DNA of 64,000 bases from Nakamurella alba (GTDB lineage: Bacteria; Actinomycetota; Actinomycetes; Mycobacteriales; Nakamurellaceae): NCBI RefSeq assembly GCF_009707545.1, contig NZ_WLYK01000006.1:186001-250000 (forward strand). Reading direction: 5' to 3'. A program made the position numbers and the translations under genes. The notes under the pieces are model-generated. The model was not told the origin of the DNA and did no database searches. It saw only the letters and a list, made by a program, of their open reading frames with translations. Below, in pieces: positions 16,795 through 27,106 of the stretch (within the stretch, counting starts at the first letter, position 1; every line of letters begins with the position of its first letter).

Positions 16795-17283
16795 TTGTTG
16801 CTGCGCCCTGCCCGCTTCCTCGTTGCCGCTGCGGTCGCCGCCGGCGTGCTCACCGGCTGCGGAAGCGGCACCACCCCGGCCGCGGAGACGGTGACGTCCA
16901 CGGAAACCGCTGTGCAGACCGAGGTCTCGACGACCACCGCCACCATGACGACCATGCGCACCGTGACACCGGCGGCCGCGACGCCGAGTACCGAGACCGT
17001 CACAGTGACCTCGACCGAGAAGGCTGCGCCGCCGTCGACGGTCACCAACACGGCGGTCTCGACGGTGGTGAGCACGGTGACGACGACCGAGCCGGCGGTG
17101 GCCGACCTCGGGGTGGGCGGCTCGACAGATGACGACGAGGATTCCGACTCCGACACCTCCTTCGCCTACTTCTCCAACTGCTCGGAGGCGAAGGCCGCGG
17201 GCGCCGCACCCGTGCACCGTGGCGACCCGGGCTACAGCTCCGACCTGGACCGCGACGGCGACGGGGTGGCCTGCGAGAGCTGA
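16795..17283 (+). CDS. Lipoprotein with C-terminal excalibur calcium-binding domain
   Basis: 162 residues from a TTG start at 16795; GGAGG at 16784-16788 gives 6-nt spacing and decides the start. Lipobox LTGC puts the lipidated Cys at residue 22. A long Thr/Val/Glu-rich, probably extended linker (about residues 25-110) follows. The last 40 residues form an excalibur domain, SNCSEAKAAGAAPVHRGDPG then DRDGDGVACES, with the DxDxDG calcium loop and two conserved Cys. Excalibur domains occur on extracellular nucleases and surface proteins. No enzyme domain is present here. Confidence 0.8.
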   Translation: MLLRPARFLVAAAVAAGVLTGCGSGTTPAAETVTSTETAVQTEVSTTTATMTTMRTVTPAAATPSTETVTVTSTEKAAPPSTVTNTAVSTVVSTVTTTEPAVADLGVGGSTDDDEDSDSDTSFAYFSNCSEAKAAGAAPVHRGDPGYSSDLDRDGDGVACES

Positions 17284-17363
17284 CCACCCGCGCACACGGA
17301 CGCCGCGGGCCCGGGTCGGTGGGAGACTGACCGGGTCGGAGCGGTGTGGAGAGGACGTGCCAG

Positions 17364-17948
17364 GTGGCCTGGGATTTCGCCAAGTTCTTCAAGGGGCCCT
17401 CGCGGGAGGAGCGCCTGACGAAGATGGGCGTGCGCGGGGACGTGGTCGCCGCCGCCATGCGGATGGCGACGGATGCCCGATCCGACCCGACGCTGGTGGA
17501 GCTCACCGCGCTGCTGCCGGACGACGAGACCGTCCTGGTGGCGATGGAGGGCCGGTGGGAGAAGTACCTCGGCCTGGCCGTACTGACCACCCACCGGATC
17601 GCCTTCGCCGGCCACGGCTACGAGAACGGGTTCCTGGCCACCCTCGGCCTGGACGACGTGCTGGCGATCGAGCTGCCGAAGTCGGGCCGGGTCCGGTTCA
17701 TCGGCCGGACGACCACCCCGGACGGGACCGCGGACGCGATGTTCGTCGACCGCACCCTGGGCACCTCGGCCGAGCAGTTCGCCGAGGCCGCCGAGAAGCA
17801 GCGCAAAATCGGCGAGGGACCGGCGCCGGTGGTCGAGAAGCGGGATCCGCTCGAACTTCTCGCCGAGCTGCGGCTGCTCCGTGACGCCGGAGCGATGACA
17901 CCCGAGCAGTTCGAGGCGGAGAAGGCCAAGCTGGTCGCCGACCTGTAG
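17364..17948 (+). CDS. SHOCT-domain protein with N-terminal PH-like domain
   Basis: 194 residues from GTG 17364; GAGAGGA at 17350-17356 supports this start. Residues about 45-130 (AMEGRWEKYLGLAVLTTHRIAFAGH onward) look like a bacterial PH-like domain of the kind usually paired with SHOCT. The C-terminus, DPLELLAELRLLRDAGAMTP followed by EQFEAEKAKLVADL, is a clear SHOCT motif, a short oligomerisation domain. No signal peptide is visible. The function is not known. It ends before a strong terminator shared with the protease gene. Confidence 0.72.
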   Translation: MAWDFAKFFKGPSREERLTKMGVRGDVVAAAMRMATDARSDPTLVELTALLPDDETVLVAMEGRWEKYLGLAVLTTHRIAFAGHGYENGFLATLGLDDVLAIELPKSGRVRFIGRTTTPDGTADAMFVDRTLGTSAEQFAEAAEKQRKIGEGPAPVVEKRDPLELLAELRLLRDAGAMTPEQFEAEKAKLVADL

Positions 17949-17980
17949 CGGCGCCGGGAACGACGGGCCGGCAACGACGA

Positions 17981-18014
17981 ACAGGGCCCCTCCGCCGCAG
18001 CGGAGGGGCCCTGT
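17981..18014. terminator. Bidirectional hairpin terminator
   Basis: A perfect 15-bp stem, left arm 17981-17995 and right arm 18000-18014, with a 4-nt CGCA loop. It lies between the converging SHOCT gene and the subtilase gene, 17 nt past the subtilase stop, and can serve both. Confidence 0.9.
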
Positions 18015-18031
18015 CCTGTCAGCTCAGGAAC

Positions 18032-21000
18032 TCACTTGGAGCGGTTGGCCTCGAAGATCGAGCCCGATCCGTCCACGAACTCCACCCAACCCAGGTAGCT
18101 GGTGTTCGCGTCGAGCCCGGAGGCGGACGCGGTGACCGGCACCTTCTGGCCGGCCTTCACCGTGGTACTCGCCGGCGAGGTGGTGAACGAACCCACCCCA
18201 CCCTCCGGCGCGACGGTGTAGGTGCGCCAGAGGTAGTCGGTCGAGGTGGTGCCGGCGGCGTTCGAGAAGCCCGCCACCACGGCGACGTAGTCACCGGCCT
18301 CGGGTGCGACCAGGTCGACGTGCTCCTGCGCCGAGGCGCTCGCCGACTGCCCGACGGCGTAGCCCACCCCGTCGATGATCTGGTAGACGGTGAGATCGAT
18401 GTCGGCGCCGCTGCTGTCGTCCGGACCGTAGGCCGAGAACCGGACCAGCTTGGTGCCCTCCGCCACGGTCAGCGGGTACTCGTTCTCGCCGTCGGCGGTG
18501 ACGTTGCCGTCCTCGCCGACCCCCGCCGCCAGTCCGAAGCCCTTGGTGGTGAAGGGACCGGAGAAGCCGGCGAAGGTGTCCCAGGTGACGGAACCCGAGG
18601 TGCCCTCGATGGACACGACCGGAGCGGTGTTCTTGAGCGCCACCGGCTTGACCGCGATGGGCAGCCGGACGGTCATCGGCTTGATGCTGCCGAACCCACG
18701 CTTGGATCCGGTGTAGACGGCACCCTTCCAGCTCAGGAAGCCGGTCGAGTACTCACCGAGCGCGGCATCCGTCCGGGTCAGCGTGACCTTGAAGGACTTG
18801 GTCTGGCCGGCCCGGTCGAAGAACAGGATGCTCGGCGACACGGCGACCTTGAAGCCCTTGACCCCGGTGATCTGCGGCTTGTAGATCCCCGGCTGGGTCG
18901 AGGTGACCGAGCGGGTGACCGTCTGGCTGCTCACCAGCTGACCGACCGCGATGGAGGCCTGGTTGTAATCGCTCGGGTCCTTGGCCGGCGCACCGCTGCC
19001 GGTGTCGAAGCCCGAACCCTCCAGGAAGCTCAGCCAGTCGCCCACCCCGGCGTTGAAGATCATGCCCGGGGAGAACATCTTCGACGGGTCGACATGGCCC
19101 GCACCCTGCGCGAACGGGTCGGTGTTCTTGCTGCCGTCCGCGTTCTTCAGGTCGTAGGCGGTGGTCATCATGGCCGACTTGATCGCCATCGGCGACCACT
19201 TCGGGTACTTCTGCTTGTACAGCGCCGCCAGGCCCGCGATGTGCGGCGCGGCCATCGACGTACCGGACAGGAAGTCGAAGTCACGGCCGTTGTTCGACGC
19301 CGGGGCGATCGCGGCCAGGATGTCGACGCCCGGGGCGGCGATGTCCGGCTTGAGGATGTTGCCGTCGGTCGAGGTGGACGGACCGCGCGAGGAGAACCCG
19401 GCGATCTGCGGGTACGGCGTCGGGGTGGAGGTGATGTTGCCCGGCACGAGAGTGGCGGTGGCACCGGCGGTCTGGGCATAGGCCTTGACCGCGTTGCCGT
19501 TCGGCGACTCGATGTGAACGGTCGGCACGGAGTGCACGTCGCCGTTCACGCCGCCGACGGTGACGTTCGCCAGGATCATCGCGGTGCCACCGGCACGCTT
19601 GACCTCGGCGGACTTGGCGACCCGGTCGTTGCCGCCGCGGTCGCACTCGACGATCTTGCCGGCCACCTTCGCCGGGTCGAGAGTCCCTTCGTAGCAACGG
19701 GTCGCGTCCGCGGCCACCGCACCCGGCAGCGCCACGGCCGAGGCCGCCACCAGCGGCAGCGGGCCGACCTGGGACAGCACGGTCGTGCTGGCGCCGGCGT
19801 AGACCGCGCCGTTGCCGAGCTTCACGGAGCCCTCGCGGGGCTGCAGGGTGCTGGCCGCGACGGTGGTCAGCCACGGGCTCGGGTGGTCCAGGGTGGACGA
19901 TCCCGGGCCGCTGTTACCGGCCGAGGCGGAGACGAAGATGCCGGCGGCTGCGGCCGAGAGGAAGGCCAGCTCGATCGGGTCGTCGATCGAGGACTCGGTG
20001 GTCGAGCCGACCGAGAAGTTGATGACGTCGACGCCGTCGGACACGGCCGCGTCGACCGCGGCGAGGATGTCGGAGTTGAAGCCACCGGAGTTGTCCGGGT
20101 CGGCGGCGGTCCACAGCGCCTTGTAGACGGCGATGGACGCAGCCGGGGCGACGCCGGAGATGGCGCCGTAGCCGTAGCCGTCGACCGAGGCCTGCACGCC
20201 GTAGTTGCCGCCGGCGGTGGACCCGGTGTGGGTGCCGTGACCGTCGCCGTCACGCGGGGACTCGTAGTCGTTCGTCAGGTCGCCGGGGTAGGCGGCAAGG
20301 AACGAGTCGCCGAACCAGCGGGCGCTGATCAGCTTGGTGTTGCACATGTCGGCGGTGAATTCCTCGCCGGTCTCGCAGGCGCCGGTGAAGGTCTGGCCGT
20401 TCGCCTTCTTCATGACGATCGACGAACCCTGCTTGTAGGCCTTGGTCGGGTTCTTCGGATCGGCCTTGGTGCCGAGCTTCTCGCCGGCGAACGACTTCGA
20501 CTCCGGCCAGACGCCGGTGTCGATGACGCCGATGACGATGCCCTTGCCGGCACCCTTCGTCCCGCCCAGGCCCTTCCACAATCCGTTGTTGCCGGACAGC
20601 TTGAGGAAGTCGTAGTCGACCCGGTCGTCAGAGGCCTTCACGAACGCGTCCTTGGTGACGGACAGGACCTCGGGGTTCGCGGCCAGCTCCTGGGCCTGCT
20701 CCCCGGTGAGTCCGGCGGTGAAACCGTTGAGGGCGATCGAGTAGTGATCGGTGGGAGCCACGCCGGCCGACTGGGCGACCGCGGCCTGGTCCCGGGCCAG
20801 CATCGTCAGGTAGCGGCGGGCCGCGGTGCTCGAGAGGTCGATCTTGGCTCCGTCGACCGGCTTCGTGGCCGGGATGCCCTCGGTACCGCCGGTGTAGGAG
20901 GCGACCGGGCTCTTCTTCAGCGTGACGATGTAGCGGCCCGGGGCGAACTCGGTCTGCGCCACCGGAGCGACCGTGGCTCCGGGGCTCGCGACGAGGGGTG

Positions 21001-21097
21001 CCGCTCCGGCTGTGCCCGGCGCGGCGCCGACGAGCGCCACCACCGTCAGGGACGAGATGGCCCAGCGGGATACCCGCCGGGCTCGCGTGCGTGACAT
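18032..21097 (-). CDS. Secreted subtilisin-like serine protease (S8 family) with inhibitor propeptide and PA insert
   Basis: 1021 residues. The ATG complement of 21095-21097 is preceded by GGAGG, so longer upstream starts are rejected. A Sec signal peptide covers about residues 1-32. An I9-type propeptide (FAPGRYIVTLKK to VLSVTKD) covers about 51-150. The S8 domain has Asp193 (VIDTGVWPES), His287 (DGHGTHTGS) and Ser614 (SGTSMAAPHIAG), with a protease-associated insert around 440-560. A C-terminal Fn3-like/beta-sandwich region extends to residue 1021. The layout resembles plant cucumisin-type and large actinobacterial extracellular subtilases. It has no membrane anchor or LPXTG, so it is probably released. 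Confidence 0.92.
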   Translation of the reverse strand: MSRTRARRVSRWAISSLTVVALVGAAPGTAGAAPLVASPGATVAPVAQTEFAPGRYIVTLKKSPVASYTGGTEGIPATKPVDGAKIDLSSTAARRYLTMLARDQAAVAQSAGVAPTDHYSIALNGFTAGLTGEQAQELAANPEVLSVTKDAFVKASDDRVDYDFLKLSGNNGLWKGLGGTKGAGKGIVIGVIDTGVWPESKSFAGEKLGTKADPKNPTKAYKQGSSIVMKKANGQTFTGACETGEEFTADMCNTKLISARWFGDSFLAAYPGDLTNDYESPRDGDGHGTHTGSTAGGNYGVQASVDGYGYGAISGVAPAASIAVYKALWTAADPDNSGGFNSDILAAVDAAVSDGVDVINFSVGSTTESSIDDPIELAFLSAAAAGIFVSASAGNSGPGSSTLDHPSPWLTTVAASTLQPREGSVKLGNGAVYAGASTTVLSQVGPLPLVAASAVALPGAVAADATRCYEGTLDPAKVAGKIVECDRGGNDRVAKSAEVKRAGGTAMILANVTVGGVNGDVHSVPTVHIESPNGNAVKAYAQTAGATATLVPGNITSTPTPYPQIAGFSSRGPSTSTDGNILKPDIAAPGVDILAAIAPASNNGRDFDFLSGTSMAAPHIAGLAALYKQKYPKWSPMAIKSAMMTTAYDLKNADGSKNTDPFAQGAGHVDPSKMFSPGMIFNAGVGDWLSFLEGSGFDTGSGAPAKDPSDYNQASIAVGQLVSSQTVTRSVTSTQPGIYKPQITGVKGFKVAVSPSILFFDRAGQTKSFKVTLTRTDAALGEYSTGFLSWKGAVYTGSKRGFGSIKPMTVRLPIAVKPVALKNTAPVVSIEGTSGSVTWDTFAGFSGPFTTKGFGLAAGVGEDGNVTADGENEYPLTVAEGTKLVRFSAYGPDDSSGADIDLTVYQIIDGVGYAVGQSASASAQEHVDLVAPEAGDYVAVVAGFSNAAGTTSTDYLWRTYTVAPEGGVGSFTTSPASTTVKAGQKVPVTASASGLDANTSYLGWVEFVDGSGSIFEANRSK

Positions 21098-21491
21098 GCA
21101 ACCTCCGTTGTCTCGGGGACCCCGGCGCCACTCGGCTGCGGACCGGAGCGAGGACCTTCGGTGCGGGAACCGTGAGCAGTGCATGGGAGAGCGCTGGACG
21201 GAACCTGTGCCCGGACATCCTGAGCGCCGCGAACGACGGTGGCAAGTTCCGGCAACGTGTCCGTTTCGCGGAAATTCTCCGGTTGACCTGCCCTCTGCAC
21301 AGCAAGGCTTCCGGCGCAATGCTGCTCATCGGGTGAACTGTGGCATCGTCGGGGTGACCACGGTGTCGCCCTGTCGACCGCCTCCGCCCTGGAGGTACCC
21401 ACCCGCGGCGGTGCGCATCCACCCGGAGTACAGGGCACTCTGGAGCGAGAGCGGGATCGACGACGACCCGCACCGGAAGGAGGGTCGGCCG
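21098..21491. other. Intergenic region, 394 bp
   Basis: This separates the divergent subtilase and OB-like genes and so must hold both promoters. A TTGACC hexamer lies at 21283-21288 on the plus strand but has no matching -10 element. I see no tRNA, riboswitch consensus, repeat or conserved small ORF. Confidence 0.5.
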
Positions 21492-21878
21492 ATGTCACGT
21501 CAGGACCGGACACCCCCGCGCGGGCTCCGCATCCGACCGGCCGCGCTGCCGACGCAGGAGGTACCGGACGATCGTCGTGCCGCCGACGCGGCCCGCGAGC
21601 ACCTGCTGGCCGCGCGTCCGAGAGATCCCGCCCGGAGCCGGGGTGACGTCCGCGCACAGGTCACCGGCACCCTGCGCCAGGGTCTCCGCACCGGCAGCTG
21701 GGTGCTGACCGACGAGGTCACCGGCCGGGTCGTCGAGGTGAAGGGCACCCGCGGTCACGGTTTCCGCGACGGCCTCCGGGTCATCCTGCGCGGAGTCCTG
21801 CACACCGACCGGGTCACCACTTCTCAGCAAGGCACCCCTTTCACCGTCGACGAGATCGTCGTCCCCGGCCGCCGCTGA
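21492..21878 (+). CDS. Hypothetical small basic protein
   Basis: 128 residues from ATG 21492, preceded by GGAAGGAGGG. The first 50 residues are charged and probably disordered. The second half (VRAQVTGTLRQGLRTGSWVLTDEV, VEVKGTRGHGFRDGLRVILRG) is rich in beta strands and could be an OB-like or SH3-like barrel, but I recognise no family. No signal peptide or membrane segment. It is a single gene upstream of the nitroreductase region. Confidence 0.5.
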   Translation: MSRQDRTPPRGLRIRPAALPTQEVPDDRRAADAAREHLLAARPRDPARSRGDVRAQVTGTLRQGLRTGSWVLTDEVTGRVVEVKGTRGHGFRDGLRVILRGVLHTDRVTTSQQGTPFTVDEIVVPGRR

Positions 21879-22036
21879 CCGACCTGCGGGCGACGAGCCG
21901 GCGCGGGTGACCCGCTGCCGTCGCCCACCCCGGTCACCGGCCGTCGACTGCGTGTGCCGCGACGACCACGCATCGCAATTCACCCGTTCGCCCCTCGATG
22001 GCCGGCGCATGCACGCACGACCTCTGCCCACAAACG

Positions 22037-22100
22037 AGAGCACTGCTCTTGCATTCGGCCACGCAGCGGTGTTCACTGTTCACATCAGAGAGCAGTGCTC
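22037..22100. promoter_or_regulatory. Two palindromic operators (GAGCA-N-TGCTC)
   Basis: AGAGCACTGCTCT at 22037-22049 is a perfect 13-bp palindrome, and GAGCAGTGCTC at 22090-22100 is an 11-bp copy with the centre base changed. They are 52 bp apart, and the second lies 20 bp before the ATG of the nitroreductase gene. The symmetry and length are those of TetR-family operators. No TetR gene is adjacent. Confidence 0.6.
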
Positions 22101-22120
22101 ACAACAATGCGGAGGACCCG

Positions 22121-22573
22121 ATGACCATGACCAGCTCCCGCTACATCCGCCCGGCCCGCATGGACGGCGTGTTCAACCGACTTGTCGGCTGGCTCGCCCG
22201 ACGCGGGATCAGCCTGGCCGGCAGCCGCCAGCTGTCCGTGCAGGGCCGGACCTCCGGCGAGTGGCGCTCCACTCCGGTCAACCCGATGACCCTGGACGGG
22301 GTGCGCTACCTGGTCTCACCCCGGGGCATCACCCAGTGGGTGCGCAACATCCGCGTCTCGGGGACCGGGCGGCTGACCAAGGGCCGTGCCGTCGAGGAGT
22401 TCCGCGCCGTCGAGGTGGCCGACGCCGACAAGCCGGCGATCCTGCGCGCCTACCTGAAGGCGTGGAAGTGGGAGGTCGGCCGGTTCTTCGAGAACCTCGA
22501 CGAGCACGCGTCGGACGAGCGGCTGCTGCAGGAGGCGCCGGGCTTCCCGGTGTTCCGCATCGAGCAGATCTGA
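22121..22573 (+). CDS. Nitroreductase/quinone reductase family protein (deazaflavin-dependent, DUF385 type)
   Basis: 150 residues from ATG 22121 with GCGGAGGACCCG upstream. The split beta-barrel Ddn-like fold is indicated by NRLVGWLARRGISLAG, GRTSGEWRSTPVNPMTLDG, YLVSPRGITQWVRNIRV and the closing GFPVFRIEQI. Such proteins use F420 (or bind heme or FMN) to reduce quinones and nitro compounds at the membrane. The gene is preceded by two palindromes, so it is probably repressor-controlled. The exact cofactor is inferred from the family. Confidence 0.8.
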   Translation: MTMTSSRYIRPARMDGVFNRLVGWLARRGISLAGSRQLSVQGRTSGEWRSTPVNPMTLDGVRYLVSPRGITQWVRNIRVSGTGRLTKGRAVEEFRAVEVADADKPAILRAYLKAWKWEVGRFFENLDEHASDERLLQEAPGFPVFRIEQI

Positions 22574-22635
22574 ACCGGGACCGACTGCCGCACAGCAACT
22601 GTCGCGCCGAAGCGAAACTCTTCCGGGGGAAAGGC

Positions 22636-22790
22636 TGGACGCCGGCGCACGATCGCGCGTACGGTGGCCGACATGATCTCCTGACGCCCCGCCCGGACCA
22701 GTGCGTGGAGCCTTCGCCTCCCCCGGCCCGGAACCGTCGTCCGTGCACCGCCGTCATCCGGCCGTGCCCTCGCATCCCCGGGGTGATCTC
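22636..22790 (+). promoter_or_regulatory. Promoter and long leader of the ABC-F gene, with a three-codon micro-ORF
   Basis: A TGGACG/TACGGT pair (22636-22641 and 22660-22665, spacing 18) is a fair promoter. Its expected start of transcription is at about 22671-22673, where ATG ATC TCC TGA (22673-22684) forms a possible leaderless micro-ORF. About 105 nt of untranslated leader follow before the TTG start. Antibiotic-resistance ABC-F genes are often controlled by ribosome-mediated attenuation, and this layout would allow it. Confidence 0.35.
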
Positions 22791-24470
<1,680 letters not shown>

Positions 24471-24520
24471 CCGGCGCCCGAGATGGTGAGCGCTGCGAAC
24501 AGTCGCTGCACAATGGGGAC

Positions 24521-25741
24521 GTGTCCGCCCCACTCACCCCGCCGCGCGCCGCACGGGCCGCGGTGGCCGTGCAGTTCGCGACGATGGGCTGCATCACCGG
24601 CAGCTGGGCGGGCCGGATCCCGACGGTGCGGGCGCAGACCGGCCTGGACGACGCCGGGTGGGGGCTCGCGACGGTCGCCGGCACCATCGGCAGCCTGCTG
24701 TCGATGGTGCTGGTGCTCACCCTCATCGGCCGGGTCGGTCCGCGGCGCACCGCGACCGCGGGGGCCGTCCTGCTGGTCGTGGACGCCCCGCTGCTCGCCG
24801 CGGCGCACCACCCCGCGCACCTGGTGATCGGACTGCTGGTGCAGGGCGTCGCGACCGGATTGCTGGCGCCGGCGATGAACGCCCAGGCCGTCGTCGTGGA
24901 GCGGGAGTACCGGCGCCGCATCATGTCCGGCTTCCACGCCTGCTTCAGCCTCGGTCAGCTGACCGGTGGCCTGATCGGTGCGGTGTCCGCACGGCTCGGG
25001 GTCGTACCGACCGTGCAGCTGGCGGTGACCGGCGCCGTGCTCCTGGTGTTGCTGCTGATCAGCCGGGGCCGGTTGCCCGCGGATCCGCCGACCCGGCCGG
25101 CGGAGACCAGGCGCAGGCTCCGCGCCCGGTTCACCCCGCAGCTGACGCTGCTGGCGGTGATCGCCCTGCTGGCGTCGGTCAACGAGGGCTCGGCGGTGCA
25201 GTGGAGTGCCCAGTACACCGCCGGCACGTTGCTGGCCGGCGGCGGCGCCGGGGCGCTGACCTTCAGCGCGTACTCCGTGTCCATGGTGCTGGCCCGCGCG
25301 GTCGGCGACCGGGTGGTGGGCCGGCTCGGCCGCCGCCGGTTCCTCGTGTGCTCCGAGTTGCTGGTCGCCACCGGCATGACCACCGGGCTGCTGCTCGGCT
25401 CGGTCACCGGAGCGGTGATCGCTTTCGTCGCCCTCGGTCTCGGGTCGGCCTGCATCGTCCCGACCGTGATGGGCCTGGCCGGCAACCAGCCCGGGACCAC
25501 CGCCGGTGAAGGGGTGTCCGTGGTCTCGCTCGGTCAGTGGCCGGCGTTCCTGATCGGGCCGCCGCTGATCGGTGCGGTGGCCGGGCTGATCGGACTGCGC
25601 GGGGCTCTCGGGGTGCTGGTGGTCGCCGCGCTGGCGATCGTCCTGCTCGCCCGGTTCGTCCGGGAGCCGGCATCCGACGAGATGGTGGCCGCGGCCGGCG
25701 GGCGGGCCTCCACCGTCTACCCGGCGGACGGTCCCGGCTGA
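24521..25741 (+). CDS. MFS transporter
   Basis: 406 residues from GTG 24521. About twelve membrane segments, with an A-motif-like loop (LIGRVGPRRTATAGAVLLVV) and its counterpart (RVVGRLGRRRFLVCSELL). It resembles the YbjJ/FucP-like MFS proteins of actinobacteria. It starts 50 bp after the ABC-F gene on the same strand, so it could be part of a resistance unit. Its stop overlaps the end of the next, convergent MFS gene by 25 bp. Confidence 0.75.
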   Translation: MSAPLTPPRAARAAVAVQFATMGCITGSWAGRIPTVRAQTGLDDAGWGLATVAGTIGSLLSMVLVLTLIGRVGPRRTATAGAVLLVVDAPLLAAAHHPAHLVIGLLVQGVATGLLAPAMNAQAVVVEREYRRRIMSGFHACFSLGQLTGGLIGAVSARLGVVPTVQLAVTGAVLLVLLLISRGRLPADPPTRPAETRRRLRARFTPQLTLLAVIALLASVNEGSAVQWSAQYTAGTLLAGGGAGALTFSAYSVSMVLARAVGDRVVGRLGRRRFLVCSELLVATGMTTGLLLGSVTGAVIAFVALGLGSACIVPTVMGLAGNQPGTTAGEGVSVVSLGQWPAFLIGPPLIGAVAGLIGLRGALGVLVVAALAIVLLARFVREPASDEMVAAAGGRASTVYPADGPG

Positions 25742-26991
25742 GCCTCGGCGGCCGGGGCCACCGCCGCGGCCGGCACGTCGGGCATCCGCCGGAACCGCGG
25801 GTGGACCAGGACGAACACCGCGACCACCGCCATCACCCCGGTCCCGACCATCACCGGCAGGGGTGGCCAGACCCCGTACAGGGCGGTACCGAGGGTCGGC
25901 GCGATCACGAAGGTGAGTCCGCTGGTGGCACCGATCAGCCCGGCCAGCCCGCCCTGCTCCTCGCGCCGCACCAGCAGTGACGGTCCCGCCGTGTACCCCG
26001 GCATCGCGATGCCCAGACCCAGCCCGATCAGCAGCATCGCGACGAACAGCGGCACCGCTCCGGCGTCCGGGATCAGCACCGCGAACCCGGCGAGCGCGAC
26101 GAGACCACCGACCCGGAGCAGGATCTGCGGTGACCAGCCGGTCCGCGGCACCACCACGGCCTGCGCGAGGACCATGCCCACACCGGCGGCGAGCAGTGCC
26201 CCGCCGGTGAGCACGCCCGCGGTACGGGTGTCGACGCCCAGTCGGTCCTGCACCAGGAACCCGGTGATCACCTGGACGAAGCCCAGCGCGGTGAACATCC
26301 CGAACCCGGCCACCAGGAACGGCCACACCCTCCGGTCGAACGGGCTGACCCGGGCCGGTTGCTCGATCAGCTCGGTCCGTGACTCCCGGCGCAGTTTCGT
26401 GCCCAGCAGCACCAGGCCGACGGCCAGCAGCACCGGCACCGCGACCAGCGGCACGATGAGTCCGATGGCGGCGAGCACGCCGCCCAGCACGGCGCCGCCG
26501 ACCATCGCGATGCCCTGGACGGCACCGACCCCGGCCATGCCCTTCACCCGGGTCGGCTCGTCCGTCGTCACGTCGGCGATGTAGGCCTGCGCGGTGGGCG
26601 GCACGGCCGCGATGGCGGTCCCGAACCCGATGCCGCGGAGCAGCACGAACAACACGAAGAGCACGCCCCCGCCCAGCATTCCGCGCATGCCGAACCAGGC
26701 CAGCAGGGCGAACAGCGCCATCGTGACCGCGGCCAGGCCGAAGGCGGCGACGAGCACCGGCTTGCGCCCCCAGGACTGGGACCGCCGGCCCCAGACCTGG
26801 CTGGTGAGCACGACCATCACGGCCGCCGTGCTGATGGTGACGCCGATCTGCCACTCCGCGAGCCCGACCTCGCGGGCCAGCGGGGCGATGATCGGGTTCA
26901 GCGTCATCTGACCCAGATAGATCAGGAAGACCGCGCCGAGCAGGAGTGGGATCTGTGGCCGGGTACCGGTTCCCGCATCGGTGGCGGTCAT
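25717..26991 (-). CDS. MFS exporter, possibly siderophore-related
   Basis: 424 residues from the ATG complement of 26989-26991. About twelve membrane segments and an MFS loop (SQVWGRRSQSWGRKPVLVAAFG) are visible. A palindrome resembling a DtxR/IdeR iron box sits 68 bp upstream of the start. In actinobacteria that combination usually means an iron-regulated siderophore exporter. No siderophore biosynthesis or uptake genes are in the window, so the substrate is inference. Its C-terminus overlaps the end of the opposing MFS gene. Confidence 0.75.
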   Translation of the reverse strand: MTATDAGTGTRPQIPLLLGAVFLIYLGQMTLNPIIAPLAREVGLAEWQIGVTISTAAVMVVLTSQVWGRRSQSWGRKPVLVAAFGLAAVTMALFALLAWFGMRGMLGGGVLFVLFVLLRGIGFGTAIAAVPPTAQAYIADVTTDEPTRVKGMAGVGAVQGIAMVGGAVLGGVLAAIGLIVPLVAVPVLLAVGLVLLGTKLRRESRTELIEQPARVSPFDRRVWPFLVAGFGMFTALGFVQVITGFLVQDRLGVDTRTAGVLTGGALLAAGVGMVLAQAVVVPRTGWSPQILLRVGGLVALAGFAVLIPDAGAVPLFVAMLLIGLGLGIAMPGYTAGPSLLVRREEQGGLAGLIGATSGLTFVIAPTLGTALYGVWPPLPVMVGTGVMAVVAVFVLVHPRFRRMPDVPAAAVAPAAEAQPGPSAG

Positions 26992-27058
26992 CGTCAGGAG
27001 TCGTCCGATCCCGGGCGGACGGCCGGACCGGCGCGCACCGACCCGTCGTGCGTGTGAA

Positions 27059-27074
27059 GTTAGGGCACCCTAAC
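27059..27074 (-). promoter_or_regulatory. Iron-box-like palindrome upstream of MFS exporter
   Basis: GTTAGGGCACCCTAAC has 7-bp perfect arms around a 2-bp centre. The half sites TTAGG and CCTAA match those of DtxR/IdeR, but they are 4 bp apart rather than the 9 bp of the classical 19-bp box. It lies 68 bp before the MFS start and just past the end of the dehydrogenase gene. Confidence 0.5.
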
Positions 27075-27106
27075 ACGCCCTCCGGCACGTGCGGAACGGC
27101 GCCCGC

